NCBI GenBank assembly: GCA_018000835.1
Contig: JAGNJD010000020.1
Location: 5,315 to 38,863, forward strand
Length of the DNA stretch: 33,549 bases
Origin: Candidatus Goldiibacteriota bacterium
Lineage (GTDB): Bacteria > Oederibacteriota > PGYV01 > DSYL01
Direction of reading: 5' to 3'
The notes under the pieces were generated by a model. That model saw nothing but the letters and a program-made list of their open reading frames with translations. It was not told the origin of the DNA and searched no databases. A program made the position numbers and the translations under genes. Positions 1-9,989 of this stretch are shown piece after piece; position 1 is the stretch's first letter, and each line of letters starts with the position of its first letter.

Positions 1-127
1 CCCCTTGAAAAAGGGGGACAAAGGGGGATTTGAAAGAATAAAAATCTCCCCTAACCCCTCTTTTCCAAAGAGGGGAAATTACTTGTCTTATCATCCCCCT
101 TAGAAAAAGGGGGAAAGAGGGGGATTT
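1..127. repeat. G/C-run intergenic repeat, copy 1 of a 127-bp perfect direct duplication
   Basis: This stretch is built from short modules with runs of C and G (CCCCTT...AAGGGGG and CCCCTCTTTTCCAAAGAGGGG) that can fold into hairpins. It is identical, base for base, to 231-357. The offset is 230 bp, so the window may start inside a longer tandem array. Modules of this kind are common noncoding repeats in environmental bacterial genomes. Any reading frame through it is spurious. Confidence 0.85.
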
Positions 128-230
128 GTTTTTTTCTTTTTCTCCTTTGTAAGTGTGACGAAAGTGGGATTTGAAAGAATAAAATCTCCCCTGGCCCCTC
201 TTTTCCAAAGAGGAAAAATATTTATTATCC

Positions 231-357
231 CCCCTTGAAAAAGGGGGACAAAGGGGGATTTGAAAGAATAAAAATCTCCCCTAACCCCTCTTTTCCAAAG
301 AGGGGAAATTACTTGTCTTATCATCCCCCTTAGAAAAAGGGGGAAAGAGGGGGATTT
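231..357. repeat. G/C-run intergenic repeat, copy 2 of the 127-bp duplication
   Basis: Exact copy of 1-127; identity breaks at 358 (A here, G at 128). The 103 bp between the copies (128-230) contains a further diverged module, with CCTCTTTTCCAAAGAGG at 197-213. A single shorter module of the same family recurs at 730-774. Confidence 0.85.
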
Positions 358-543
358 ATTTTTTTTTATGGGAATGAAGAGCAAAAACTGTCTCTACATG
401 TTTAAAACGATGGGCGGTATAATGCAGTTGTTAAAATACAATTCCACCCATATTTCCATTTTTTTGTTTTTAATTGAACCGTAATCATCCGTTGTCATTA
501 TTAATTCGTATTTATCATCCTAAACGTGTAATAACGTAATCGT

Positions 544-704
544 AGAGACTTAAGCTTGCTGTGTCTCAAAGATAAGCAAGGCGGATATTCAAACGGTGTG
601 CCACGCGACCGGCGCAGGATAAGCCGCTGTTTTGTTTTCATAACCATTTGTAAAATATTATATGGTTTGCCTTGCATTCAGAGACAGAGCAAGCTTAAGT
701 CTCT
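544..704. repeat. 161-bp inverted-repeat (MITE-like) element
   Basis: The terminal arms at 544-567 and 681-704 are 24-bp inverted repeats with one mismatch (AGAGACTTAAGCTTGC facing GCAAGCTTAAGTCTCT). Between them is about 113 bp with smaller inner inverted repeats, for example AACCAT...ATGGTT. No ORF lies inside. The outer motif TAGAGAC resembles the TACGTAGAG repeat at 24043-24057 and 28024-28038. It could be a non-autonomous transposable element or a foldback intergenic repeat. Confidence 0.55.
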
Positions 705-729
705 GCGTGTTTAAAACTTTATTTATTTT

Positions 730-774
730 CCCCCTTAGAAAAAGGGGGACAAAGGGGGATTTAATAGAATAAAA
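730..774. repeat. Short G/C-run repeat module
   Basis: CCCCCTTAGAAAAAGGGGG followed by ACAAAGGGGGATTT matches the modules at 1-127 and 231-357. It is an isolated single copy. Confidence 0.7.
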
Positions 775-783
775 GGGGGTGTG

Positions 784-807
784 GTGCAATAAAACCTGCA
801 ATTTGCC
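784..807. repeat. 24-bp dispersed repeat, copy 1
   Basis: GTGCAATAAAACCTGCAATT plus TGCC is identical to 32648-32671, almost 32 kb away. The sub-motif TGCAATTTG also occurs at 827-835 and 31894-31902. It is probably a remnant of a dispersed element. Confidence 0.6.
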
Positions 808-832
808 GTCAGAACGTCTAAAAAAATGCAAT

Positions 833-861
833 TTGACTTATAATAATGGACATGATATAAT
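833..861 (+). promoter_or_regulatory. Sigma-70-type promoter for the 924-2397 gene pair
   Basis: TTGACT (833-838), a 17-bp spacer and TATAAT (856-861), with an upstream TG that makes an extended -10. It lies about 60 bp ahead of the start codon at 924. Confidence 0.65.
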
Positions 862-923
862 TTTCACAATTAAGATGGACGTAAAACATATAAAAAAATG
901 CAACCGGAGGTCGTAAAAATTTT

Positions 924-1352
924 ATGAAAAAAAGTTTGATAATTTTTGTAATTATGAGTTTTGTTTTTTTACCGCGGTTATCAGCAGAGTTAACGCAGGA
1001 GAGTAAGTCATCGCCCGTAACGGGCTGGATTTTGCTTGGTGCGGACGCGGTTTTAACCGGGCTGACGATATGGGCAATAGCAGACCAGATAACGGCGGCA
1101 ACGGATTATGAGACGTTAAGGTCAAAGATAGACGGGACAACCGATGCGAATTATTATCGTTTGTTGTATGAAAAGGAGAAAGTGAGTTCGAGGGAAACGA
1201 CTGCATTGCTGGCAGGAAGTGCGACAGGAGTTTTTCTGGTTTACACGGCGCTTGATTATTTTTTTCTGCATAAGGCATTTCCGGTGGAAATAAAGGCAGC
1301 GTATGACCCGGTGAGAAGCGGGATAAAAATATCAATAAGGAAGGAGTTTTAA
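924..1352 (+). CDS. Exported small membrane protein of unknown function
   Basis: The protein is 142 aa and I do not recognise a family. It begins with a Sec signal peptide (about residues 1-21, MKKSL then a hydrophobic stretch ending LSA). Two further hydrophobic segments follow, about residues 35-55 and 93-113, and a short C-terminal part (about 119-142) looks like beta strands and ends in Phe. The layout fits an envelope-associated protein. The start is set by GGAGG at 906-910, and a good promoter sits at 833-861. The stop is one base from the next start, and the Shine-Dalgarno of the next gene lies inside this one, so the two are probably translated together. Its codons use more GCG and ACG than the biosynthetic genes downstream. 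Confidence 0.7.
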   Translation: MKKSLIIFVIMSFVFLPRLSAELTQESKSSPVTGWILLGADAVLTGLTIWAIADQITAATDYETLRSKIDGTTDANYYRLLYEKEKVSSRETTALLAGSATGVFLVYTALDYFFLHKAFPVEIKAAYDPVRSGIKISIRKEF

Positions 1353-1353
1353 T

Positions 1354-2397
1354 ATGAAAAAGATAACGGTAAGTATTTCATTATTTCTGACTTTGTTATT
1401 TTTAATGAATGCATGTAAAAAAGCAGTAGACCCCACGGTGCCGGCAGCGACGTCGACGCCGAATGCGACAGAGACAATAGAGGCACTGGTAAATGCGATA
1501 GGAGCAGCGAATGCGACAGCGACGCAGATAGTAAAAGAGACGCAGACGCAGGAGGCATTGTTATTTACGCCGACAGCAACGCCATATTACCAGTTTGTAA
1601 ATCAATGGGGTTGGTTTAATTATACTGATGGGATATTCGTAGATAGTTCACGTCAGAGGGTATATGTGGCTGACTATGATTACGGAGGCATTTTTGAATT
1701 TGACACTTATGGTTCGTATATAAACGAATTGAATGATGGACAATATTATACAGGCGTTTGCGTAGATAATAAAACTGCGAGAATATACGGAGTAAATAAT
1801 GATAATTGTGATGTTGTTGTATATGATTTTAATTATAACTATTTATTTGATTTTGGTGAAGAAGGAAGTGAAGATGGCCAATTTGAATATCCAGTTGACA
1901 TAGATATTGATAGTAGCAGGGGAAGAGTATATGTAACAGATACTGAAAATCATCGCATACAGGTTTTTGACATAAACGGCAATTACATAAGTCAATGGGG
2001 AAGTGAAGGAAGCGGAAATGGTGAATTTGAGTATCCAAGGGGAATATGTATAGATAGTGTTAATGAAAGAGTATATATATCAGATACTGTAAATCATCGC
2101 ATACAGGTTTTTGACCTAAACGGCAATTACATAAGTCAATGGGGAAAAGAAGGAAGCGGAAATGGTGAATTTGAATATCCTTTGGGTATATGTGTAAATA
2201 GCAGCAGGGGAAGAGTATATGTAGCAGATCCCAATAATTCCCGTATTCAGGTATTTGATATGAACGGGAATTACATTACACAATTTGGAAATGGCGAAAT
2301 ACAAATTCATGGTATGGACGTTGATATTAATACTGGAATATTATATATGTCAGATTTGGATAACGGCAGGGTAGTGTTATACAAAGAATACAATTAA
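1354..2397 (+). CDS. NHL-repeat beta-propeller lipoprotein
   Basis: The protein is 347 aa. A lipoprotein signal peptide ends in the lipobox LMNAC (Cys21), so the protein should be lipid-anchored in the envelope. A Thr/Ala-rich linker covers about residues 25-75. The rest reads as six NHL blades, each with a (R/A)VYV(A/T)D...RIQVFD-type core. Blades 1 and 2 are diverged. Blades 3-5 are regular 48-residue units with GxEGSGNGEFEYP and NHRIQVFD. Blade 6 ends the protein. Six blades would make a closed propeller. At DNA level blades 3-5 are near-identical over long stretches (period 144 bp; compare 1951 with 2095), pointing to recent internal duplication. NHL propellers usually bind proteins, RNA or carbohydrates, and the ligand here is unknown. 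It is coupled to the upstream exported protein. Confidence 0.85.
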   Translation: MKKITVSISLFLTLLFLMNACKKAVDPTVPAATSTPNATETIEALVNAIGAANATATQIVKETQTQEALLFTPTATPYYQFVNQWGWFNYTDGIFVDSSRQRVYVADYDYGGIFEFDTYGSYINELNDGQYYTGVCVDNKTARIYGVNNDNCDVVVYDFNYNYLFDFGEEGSEDGQFEYPVDIDIDSSRGRVYVTDTENHRIQVFDINGNYISQWGSEGSGNGEFEYPRGICIDSVNERVYISDTVNHRIQVFDLNGNYISQWGKEGSGNGEFEYPLGICVNSSRGRVYVADPNNSRIQVFDMNGNYITQFGNGEIQIHGMDVDINTGILYMSDLDNGRVVLYKEYN

Positions 2398-2579
2398 ATA
2401 AGAAACGTTTAAAAGTTAATAATATAATAATTTTTACAATGATTGTGCATAGAACGGAAACTGATAATCAAAGATATCCGGATGATTATGTATAATTGAT
2501 GCTGAAACGCAGATGGATTTGTTTTTTGTAAAGGAATGATATAAAGGAATTCCTATTTTGCAGATTAAATAAAAAATAT
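2398..2579. other. Short intergenic gap
   Basis: AT-rich gap between the NHL lipoprotein gene and the next promoter. I see no clear terminator, only a weak AGGAAT...ATTCCT pairing near 2535-2552. Confidence 0.5.
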
Positions 2580-2608
2580 TTGACAGAATCAAAATTTTTT
2601 GTTATATT
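2580..2608 (+). promoter_or_regulatory. Strong sigma-70-type promoter ahead of the small ORF and ilv leader
   Basis: A perfect -35 TTGACA (2580-2585), a 17-bp spacer and TATATT (2603-2608). The expected start of transcription is near 2615, leaving only about 25 nt before the small ORF at 2640. Confidence 0.75.
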
Positions 2609-2639
2609 TTATCAAAATTAAGAAAGGAGGACGTGAGAA

Positions 2640-2753
2640 ATGGCAGGAAATATGAATTATATGAAAAAAAATTTCGCCATAATTGCGTCCATTCTTTTAC
2701 TTCCGGTAGTAGTCCTATTAGTTACCGGGCTTCTGCTCATCGTCCTCGCGTAA
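2640..2753 (+). CDS. 37-aa hydrophobic peptide: candidate ilv leader peptide or single-span membrane peptide
   Basis: A short ORF with a near-ideal ribosome site, AAGGAGG at 2624-2630, nine bases before ATG, and a strong promoter directly upstream. It starts MAGNMNYMKKN and then becomes almost pure Leu, Ile and Val: 18 of the last 26 residues, including LLLP, VVVLLV and LLLIVL. Two readings are possible. One is a branched-chain leader peptide that senses charged tRNA and controls the downstream ilv/leu operon, whose first gene starts 442 bp later. The other is a small single-pass membrane protein, because any membrane span is rich in the same residues. The stop codon sits in the GUAA loop of a perfect 5-bp hairpin (2745-2758). 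No U-tract terminator follows, which weakens the classical attenuation model. Expression looks likely; the function is open. Confidence 0.65.
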   Translation: MAGNMNYMKKNFAIIASILLLPVVVLLVTGLLLIVLA

Positions 2754-3195
2754 GCGAGACCACGGCGCAGAAACCCGGAAATCCAAAAAATCCAGTAAAA
2801 AATCCTTGGTTTTTGTGCCGTAAAAGGTATGTTTGATTTTGTATATAGTTGCTTAATGTGGCATTTAATTATCGTTACGTAAAAAAAATATTTTGCATTT
2901 AAAGATTCGGGAATACCGTAAAAATGCATTTATATTAAATTAACTGCTGCAGGATTGCTTTTTCCGGAATTGAAATGGGCTTTATGTTATGAATATATTT
3001 TATATAATCAGCATATTTCAGCCCTTTAAATCAATTCTGCATTGGCATCGCCAGACAGGATAGAGAAAAATTTGATGTTTTTTTGTTTTTAATGGCGTTT
3101 TGACGCATTTACGCAGTAAAAATTTTGAATTGATTTTAAATGAAAATGTATGTTATTATATAACGTTTAATTTTAATGAAGGATGGTGAATTATA
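2745..3195 (+). promoter_or_regulatory. Structured untranslated leader before ilvD
   Basis: About 440 nt without a gene, holding four pairings. (1) CTCGC-GTAA-GCGAG at 2745-2758, with the small ORF's stop in the loop. (2) A 14-bp stem, 2762-2775 with 2808-2821, complete if two G-U pairs are allowed. (3) A nested hairpin, TGCATTT 2894-2900 with AAATGCA 2922-2928, enclosing CGG/CCG. (4) A long imperfect hairpin, GAATTGA 2967-2973 with TCAATTC 3031-3037 and GGGCT 2977-2981 with AGCCC 3020-3024. I see no T-box consensus and no known riboswitch core. Confidence 0.45.
3130..3159 (+). promoter_or_regulatory. Candidate proximal promoter for ilvD
   Basis: TTGATT (3130-3135), an 18-bp spacer and TATTAT (3154-3159) with an extended TG at 3151-3152. 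It would start transcription near 3166, about 30 nt before ilvD, bypassing the structured leader. Confidence 0.45.
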
Positions 3196-4881
3196 ATGCG
3201 TTCAGATGAAATGAAAAAAGGCGTTGAAAGAGCACCACACAGGGCATTATTTAAAGCGATAGGTTACACTGACGAGGAAATTGAAAGACCGATGATAGGA
3301 ATCGTAAATTCGTTTAATGAAGTAATACCCGGACATATACATCTTGATAAAATAGCCCAGGCAGTAAAAGACGGGGTCAGGATGGCCGGAGGGACTCCCA
3401 TGGAATTTTCAACGATAGGAGTCTGCGATGGCATAACAATGGGACACACGGGTATGAAATATTCACTCGTTTCGCGTGAAGTGATTGCTGACAGCGTTGA
3501 AATAATGGCAACTGCCTATCCGTTTGACGGACTTGTTTTTATACCAAACTGTGACAAGATAATTCCGGGCATGCTTATGGCTGCGGCAAGGTTAAATGTC
3601 CCGTCCATTTTTATTTCAGGCGGACCAATGCTGCAGGGAAAATACAAGGGGAAAGGTTATGACCTTATAACCGGCGGTTTTGAGGCAGTCGGCGAATTTC
3701 AGATGAACAAGATTGACGAGAAAACTTTAAAAGAAATAGAAGACGTGTGCTGTCCGACGTGCGGTTCGTGTGCAGGCATGTTTACTGCAAATACAATGAA
3801 CTGCGTTACGGAAGCAATGGGCATGGCTTTACCCGGCAACGGCACCATCCCTGCGGTTTTCTCCGAGAGAATCCGTCTTGCCAAAAAAGCAGGAATGAAA
3901 ATAATGGAACTTATAAAAAAAGACATAAAGCCCGGCGATGTTATGACTGAAAAGGCATTTGAAAATGCATTCATCGTTGATATGACACTTGGCGGGTCAA
4001 CGAATACAATCCTTCACCTGCCTGCAATTGCACGTGAACTCGGCATAAGGTTTGATTTAAAAAAGATAAATGATATATCTGAAAAGACGCCGACTATCTG
4101 CAAACTTTCTCCTGCAAGATTATCTGACGGCACGGAGTATTTCATTACGGATTTAAACGAAGCAGGCGGCATACCTGCCGTAATGAAAGAACTTTCAAGG
4201 AAAAAATTATTAAACCTTGATTTGATTACCGTAACCGGAAAAAGAGTAAAGGAAAACATACAGACCGCAGACATAATAAGGAAGGAAGTCATAAGGTCGG
4301 TTGACAGCCCTTATTCTGAAAAAGGCGGACTTGCAGTTTTATACGGCAATCTTGCACCTGATGGCGCCGTGGTAAAACAAAGTGCAGTTGACCCTGAGAT
4401 GATGAAAAGAGAAGGCATTGCAAAAGTTTTTAATTCAGAAGAAGAAGCACAGAGGGCGATATTTGGCAAAAAGATTGCACCCGGAGACGTCGTTGTCATA
4501 AGATACGAAGGCCCAAAAGGCGGTCCTGGAATGAGGGAAATGCTGGCACCAACATCTGCAATATCCGGCATGGGACTGGACAAGACTGTTGCATTGATTA
4601 CGGATGGCAGGTTCTCCGGCGGTTCCCGTGGTGCTGCAATAGGGCATATTTCACCGGAAGCTATGGAAGGCGGTCCCATTGCGTTTATAAAGGATGGAGA
4701 CGTAATTTCAATTGACATCCCCGGAAAAAGAATAGATTTAAAAATAAGCGATGAGGAACTTAAGAAAAGAAAAGAAAAATGGCAGCCAATGGAGCCAAAA
4801 ATAAAATCAGGCGTTTTATACAGATATTCACAGATGGTTACGTCGGCATCAACGGGTGCAGTATTTAAAGAAAAACTGTAA
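3196..4881 (+). CDS. ilvD: Dihydroxy-acid dehydratase
   Basis: 561 aa, full length for the IlvD/Edd family. It dehydrates 2,3-dihydroxy-isovalerate and 2,3-dihydroxy-3-methylvalerate to the 2-oxo acids that precede valine and isoleucine (cytoplasm). The expected iron-sulfur cysteines are visible: Cys77 in [10 protein letters not shown], Cys119 in CDKIIPGM and Cys192 in [13 protein letters not shown]; Cys185, 186 and 189 lie nearby. The C-terminal part carries [15 protein letters not shown] and [10 protein letters not shown], the active-site Ser region. The start follows AAGGATGG at 3180-3187. This is the first enzyme gene of the operon, 125 bp ahead of ilvB. The short form with CDGI and SCAGM is standard for IlvD rather than 6-phosphogluconate dehydratase, and the neighbours settle it. 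Confidence 0.97.
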   Translation: MRSDEMKKGVERAPHRALFKAIGYTDEEIERPMIGIVNSFNEVIPGHIHLDKIAQAVKDGVRMAGGTPMEFSTIGVCDGITMGHTGMKYSLVSREVIADSVEIMATAYPFDGLVFIPNCDKIIPGMLMAAARLNVPSIFISGGPMLQGKYKGKGYDLITGGFEAVGEFQMNKIDEKTLKEIEDVCCPTCGSCAGMFTANTMNCVTEAMGMALPGNGTIPAVFSERIRLAKKAGMKIMELIKKDIKPGDVMTEKAFENAFIVDMTLGGSTNTILHLPAIARELGIRFDLKKINDISEKTPTICKLSPARLSDGTEYFITDLNEAGGIPAVMKELSRKKLLNLDLITVTGKRVKENIQTADIIRKEVIRSVDSPYSEKGGLAVLYGNLAPDGAVVKQSAVDPEMMKREGIAKVFNSEEEAQRAIFGKKIAPGDVVVIRYEGPKGGPGMREMLAPTSAISGMGLDKTVALITDGRFSGGSRGAAIGHISPEAMEGGPIAFIKDGDVISIDIPGKRIDLKISDEELKKRKEKWQPMEPKIKSGVLYRYSQMVTSASTGAVFKEKL

Positions 4882-4889
4882 ACTACGTT

Positions 4890-4947
4890 ACCGGCTGCCG
4901 ATTGCTTGTTGCCGATTGGAGAAAACAACAATCAACAGGCAGCGGGT
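4890..4947. repeat. Imperfect inverted repeat between ilvD and ilvB
   Basis: Arms 4890-4911 and 4926-4947 pair at 18 of 22 positions (CCGGCTGCC facing GGCAGC). Inside, GCCGATTG is repeated directly at 4897 and 4911. The same GCCGATTG-(T/C)TTGTT motif occurs at 20115, so this is probably a small dispersed intergenic repeat. It could also be a processing or attenuating hairpin inside the operon. Confidence 0.5.
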
Positions 4948-5006
4948 GAGAAAAATATTGTTTGCTGATAATAACATAAAAGAGTAATTTAAAAAGGAGT
5001 GAAAAA

Positions 5007-6680
5007 ATGAAAGGTTCAAAAATACTTTTGGAATCGTTGAAAAAAGAAGGCGTTGACGTAATTTTTGGATACCCGGGCGGCGTGGTCCTGCCTTTGTTTG
5101 ACGAAATTTACGACGAAAAGCAGATAAAATTGTATCTCGTCCGGCATGAGCAGGGTGCTGCACACATGGCAGACGGCTATGCCCGCTCAACCGGCAAAGT
5201 CGGCGTATGCCTTGCAACGTCAGGACCGGGTGCTACTAACCTTGTAACCGGAATAGCAACTGCATACATGGACTCAATTCCTATCGTTGCTTTAACCGGA
5301 CAGGTTCTAACATCACACATTGGTAACGATGCCTTTCAGGAAGCTGACATAACAGGCATAACAAGGCCCATAGTAAAACATAGTTATCTCGTAAGAGACG
5401 TAAAAGACCTGGCCCAGGTAATAAAAAATTCATTTTACATTGCATCCACGGGAAGGCCTGGCCCCGTTGTCGTTGATTTGCCAAAAGACGTTTTGATAAA
5501 CGAAGCGGATTTCCAGTATCCTGAAACCCCGAACCTGCGTGGTTATAAGCCAAAATATGAGGGAAACAAACTGCAGATAAAAAAGGCAGTTGAACTAATT
5601 GAAAAAGCACAAAAACCGGTAATTTACATTGGCGGCGGGGTAATTGCATCGGGTGCGTCTTCTGAAATTGTAGCATTTGCAGAAAAGATAAATGCACCCG
5701 TAACCACTACGCTTATGGGCATTGGCGCTGTCCCATGGAACCATCCTTTATACCTTGGCATGCTTGGAATGCATGGAACGAAATATGCAAATTATGCCGT
5801 GCAGGAATCGGATTTAATAATTGCCGTTGGTGCACGTTTTGACGACAGGGTTACCGGAGACGTAAAAACTTTTGCGCCGCATGCGGACATCATTCACATT
5901 GACGTTGATGCCGCATCAATCGGGAAAATAATAAAAGTTGACGTTCCGATAGTCGGAGATGCAAAGAGAATAGTAAAAGAAATTACCGATTCACTAAAGA
6001 AAAAGGAACATAAGGACTGGGTGGAAAAGATAAACAAATGGAAGCAGGATTTCCCCATGACTTATGATAACGAAGGAGACGAAATAAAACCACAATTCGT
6101 TATTGAAAAAATAAACGAATTGACAAATGGAGAAGCAATAATTACGACCGAAGTAGGACAAAATCAGATGTGGGCAGCTCAGTTTTATAAAATAACCAGA
6201 CCACGGTATTTTATTACGTCCGGCGGGCTTGGAACCATGGGCTATGGTTTTCCTGCGGCAATAGGCGCACAGATAGGAAATCCTGGAAAAATCGTATTTG
6301 ACATAGCAGGTGATGGTTCTATACAGATGAACGTCCAGGAACTTGCAACCGCCGTAAAATATAACGTGCCGGTTAAAGTCGCTATTTTAAATAACGGATA
6401 TCTCGGGATGGTAAGGCAGTGGCAGGAACTATTTTTTGGCAAAAGATATGCACATTCTCACATAGAAAACAGCGTTGATTTTGTAAAACTTGCCGAAGCG
6501 TATGGGGCAAAAGGTCTGAAAGCAACAAAAAAAGGTGAAGTTGAAAAAGTAATACAGGAAGCGCTTGCATATAACGGACCTGTGCTGATGGATTTTCTTA
6601 TTCCAAAGGAAGAAAACGTCTGGCCTATGGTCCCGGCCGGTGCTTCCCTAAGCAATATGCTGGAAGGCGAATTAGCATAA
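5007..6680 (+). CDS. ilvB: Acetolactate synthase, large catalytic subunit
   Basis: 557 aa. A thiamine-diphosphate enzyme that condenses two pyruvates, or pyruvate with 2-oxobutanoate, to the acetohydroxy acids that start valine/leucine and isoleucine synthesis. The N-terminal ThDP domain has [13 protein letters not shown] and the catalytic Glu48 in [15 protein letters not shown]. The middle domain carries [11 protein letters not shown], a feature of the FAD-binding biosynthetic enzyme. The C-terminal ThDP/Mg domain has GDGS at 435-438 and NN at 462-463, followed by [12 protein letters not shown]. The RBS AAAAAGGAGTG lies just ahead of ATG 5007. The regulatory subunit gene follows after 15 bp. 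The catabolic (AlsS) form is unlikely because of the FAD motif and the paired small subunit. Confidence 0.97.
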   Translation: MKGSKILLESLKKEGVDVIFGYPGGVVLPLFDEIYDEKQIKLYLVRHEQGAAHMADGYARSTGKVGVCLATSGPGATNLVTGIATAYMDSIPIVALTGQVLTSHIGNDAFQEADITGITRPIVKHSYLVRDVKDLAQVIKNSFYIASTGRPGPVVVDLPKDVLINEADFQYPETPNLRGYKPKYEGNKLQIKKAVELIEKAQKPVIYIGGGVIASGASSEIVAFAEKINAPVTTTLMGIGAVPWNHPLYLGMLGMHGTKYANYAVQESDLIIAVGARFDDRVTGDVKTFAPHADIIHIDVDAASIGKIIKVDVPIVGDAKRIVKEITDSLKKKEHKDWVEKINKWKQDFPMTYDNEGDEIKPQFVIEKINELTNGEAIITTEVGQNQMWAAQFYKITRPRYFITSGGLGTMGYGFPAAIGAQIGNPGKIVFDIAGDGSIQMNVQELATAVKYNVPVKVAILNNGYLGMVRQWQELFFGKRYAHSHIENSVDFVKLAEAYGAKGLKATKKGEVEKVIQEALAYNGPVLMDFLIPKEENVWPMVPAGASLSNMLEGELA

Positions 6681-6695
6681 AAAGGAGATATAAAA

Positions 6696-8296
<1,601 letters not shown>

Positions 8297-8361
8297 CCGA
8301 TTGTTTCCTGAAAAAATTCGCAGAACGCGTTTTCCAAATACATTTTATAAGTGTATAAATA

Positions 8362-8381
8362 AAAAATGTTTTAACATTTTT
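8362..8381 (+). other. Small AT-rich hairpin in the ilvC-leuA gap
   Basis: AAAAATG-TTTTAA-CATTTTT, a perfect 7-bp stem in the 147-bp gap between ilvC and leuA, the widest gap in the operon. It has too little G+C to be a convincing terminator. It may allow partial uncoupling of the leu part. A weak -10 (TAAAAT) occurs near 8413. Confidence 0.3.
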
Positions 8382-8443
8382 AATATGACGTCAATGGTGG
8401 ATGCTTTAGTATTAAAATATATTTAAGGAAGGCGGTAATTGAC

Positions 8444-9973
8444 ATGAGTAAATCATCTGACAAAGTGTTTGTTTTTGACACTACTCTGCGCGATGGTGAG
8501 CAGATTCCCGGTGCAACGCTTACAAAGAACGAAAAAATAGAAATTGCAAAACAACTTGAATCGCTCAACGTTGATATAATAGAGGCGGGATTTCCCATAT
8601 CATCTCCGGGTGACATGCAATCAGTAATGGAAATTTCAAAAATTGTAAAAAAACCGGTAATTGCCGGTCTTGCAAGAGCAGTAAGAAAAGACATAGATGC
8701 ATGCGTGGAAGCACTGAAACCTGCAAAGAGAAGCAGGATACATACGTTTATCGGGACGTCGGACATACACGTAAAATATATTACGAATACGACTCGTGAA
8801 GAAGTTTTAAAACGTGCAGTTGATGCGGTTTCCTATGCCTGCAAATTTAATGACGACGTTGAGTTTTCTGCGATGGATGCGGCAAGGACGGATTTTGATT
8901 ATCTCTGTAAAATCGTGGAAGAAGTCATAAAAGCAGGAGCAAAAACCGTAGACATCCCTGATTCTGTGGGATATGCAACGCCGGAAGAATTCGGAAATCT
9001 TATAAAAAAACTATTCAACACCGTTCCGAATATAAACAAAGCAGTCATCGCGGTCCATTGTCACAATGACCTTGGAATGGCTGTTGCCAATACGCTTTCT
9101 GCCGTACTAAACGGAGCAAGACAGGTTGAGTGCACGATAAACGGTCTTGGAGAGCGTGCAGGCAATGCATCGCTTGAAGAAATTGTAATGGCTTTAAAAG
9201 TAAGGAATGACTTTTATAAGGTTAAAACAAACGTTAAGACGGAAGAGATTTATAAAACTTCACGCCTTGTTACCCGTCTTACCGGAATGCCCATCCAGCC
9301 AAATAAGGCGATCGTTGGTGCAAATGCTTTTGCACACGCAGCCGGCATACATCAGGATGCAATATTGAAAAAAGAATCCACTTTTGAAATTATGACTCCT
9401 CAGTCAATAGGCATCCCGGGACATGAACTCGTTTTAACGAGCAGGTCGGGAAGGCATGCATTAAAACACCGTCTTACTTATCTCGGATATAAAATTTCCG
9501 ACAGGGATTTAAACGATATATACGTTAAATTCCTCGGAATTGCAGACAAGAAAAAAGAGGTATTTGATGAGGATTTAATATCCATAATGCAGGGTTCCGG
9601 ACAAAAGATAAATGATATTTATCATCTTGATTATTTTTATGTGGCAACCGGAAACAGTACCCTGCCAACCGCAACCATTCAGATAAAAAAAGGTGAAAAG
9701 GTATTAAAAGATGCAATGATGGGAGACGGGCCGGTTGATGCAATTTACAAAACGATAAACAGGATATTAAATATTGAGCCAAAACTTATTGATTTTCAGA
9801 TAAAGGCAATAACGAAAGGTCAGGAAGCGCAGGGCGAGGTTACCGTGCGCGTTGTAAAAGAAAATAAAGAAGTAACCGGTCGTGGAATTTCTACGGACAT
9901 ACTTGAAGCAAGTGCAAAAGCATATCTGGATGCCATTTCAAAACTTGAAGATATAAAAAAAGATAAAAGATAA
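8444..9973 (+). CDS. leuA: 2-Isopropylmalate synthase
   Basis: 509 aa, the long LeuA form. It condenses acetyl-CoA with 2-oxoisovalerate, the committed step to leucine. The HMGL-like TIM barrel (about 8-275) has [13 protein letters not shown] with the metal-binding Asp12 and the [12 protein letters not shown] signature (His205, His207, Asn208, Asp209). [14 protein letters not shown] follows. The usual SCEDAxR motif reads [10 protein letters not shown] here. The C-terminal LeuA dimer/regulatory domain (about 370-500) has [14 protein letters not shown] and [19 protein letters not shown], the part that binds leucine for feedback inhibition. An isopropylmalate rather than citramalate synthase is most likely, because leuCDB follow directly. 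Confidence 0.95.
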   Translation: MSKSSDKVFVFDTTLRDGEQIPGATLTKNEKIEIAKQLESLNVDIIEAGFPISSPGDMQSVMEISKIVKKPVIAGLARAVRKDIDACVEALKPAKRSRIHTFIGTSDIHVKYITNTTREEVLKRAVDAVSYACKFNDDVEFSAMDAARTDFDYLCKIVEEVIKAGAKTVDIPDSVGYATPEEFGNLIKKLFNTVPNINKAVIAVHCHNDLGMAVANTLSAVLNGARQVECTINGLGERAGNASLEEIVMALKVRNDFYKVKTNVKTEEIYKTSRLVTRLTGMPIQPNKAIVGANAFAHAAGIHQDAILKKESTFEIMTPQSIGIPGHELVLTSRSGRHALKHRLTYLGYKISDRDLNDIYVKFLGIADKKKEVFDEDLISIMQGSGQKINDIYHLDYFYVATGNSTLPTATIQIKKGEKVLKDAMMGDGPVDAIYKTINRILNIEPKLIDFQIKAITKGQEAQGEVTVRVVKENKEVTGRGISTDILEASAKAYLDAISKLEDIKKDKR

Positions 9974-9989
9974 AAACCGGAGGCGGTTT

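Larger units (their letters stand above)
361..832. other. Noncoding region with dispersed repeat fragments
   Basis: I see no coding region here. It holds a 32-bp segment (468-499) closely matching 31335-31365, the inverted-repeat element at 544-704, a G/C-run module at 730-774, and a 24-bp segment (784-807) identical to 32648-32671. The rest is AT-rich sequence without a recognisable signal. Confidence 0.6.

Noticed and set aside
1..360. CRISPR array
   Set aside because: The modules are hairpin-forming and unevenly spaced with no unique spacers of constant length, and no cas genes are present.
100..384. 94-codon minus-strand frame with phrases like PLWKRG and FPLFLRG
   Set aside because: It is a translation of the G/C-run repeats. 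These peptides appear wherever the repeat does and there is no ribosome site.
2633..2836. 67-codon + frame over the ilv leader
   Set aside because: It lacks a spaced ribosome site. AAGGAGG fits ATG 2640 in another frame, which encodes the hydrophobic peptide.
2822..3195. T-box riboswitch ahead of ilvD
   Set aside because: I found no T-box consensus, specifier-loop layout or terminator with a U-tract.
4311..4931. 206-codon minus-strand frame opposite ilvD
   Set aside because: It is antisense to a fully conserved enzyme gene and has no family pattern or ribosome site.
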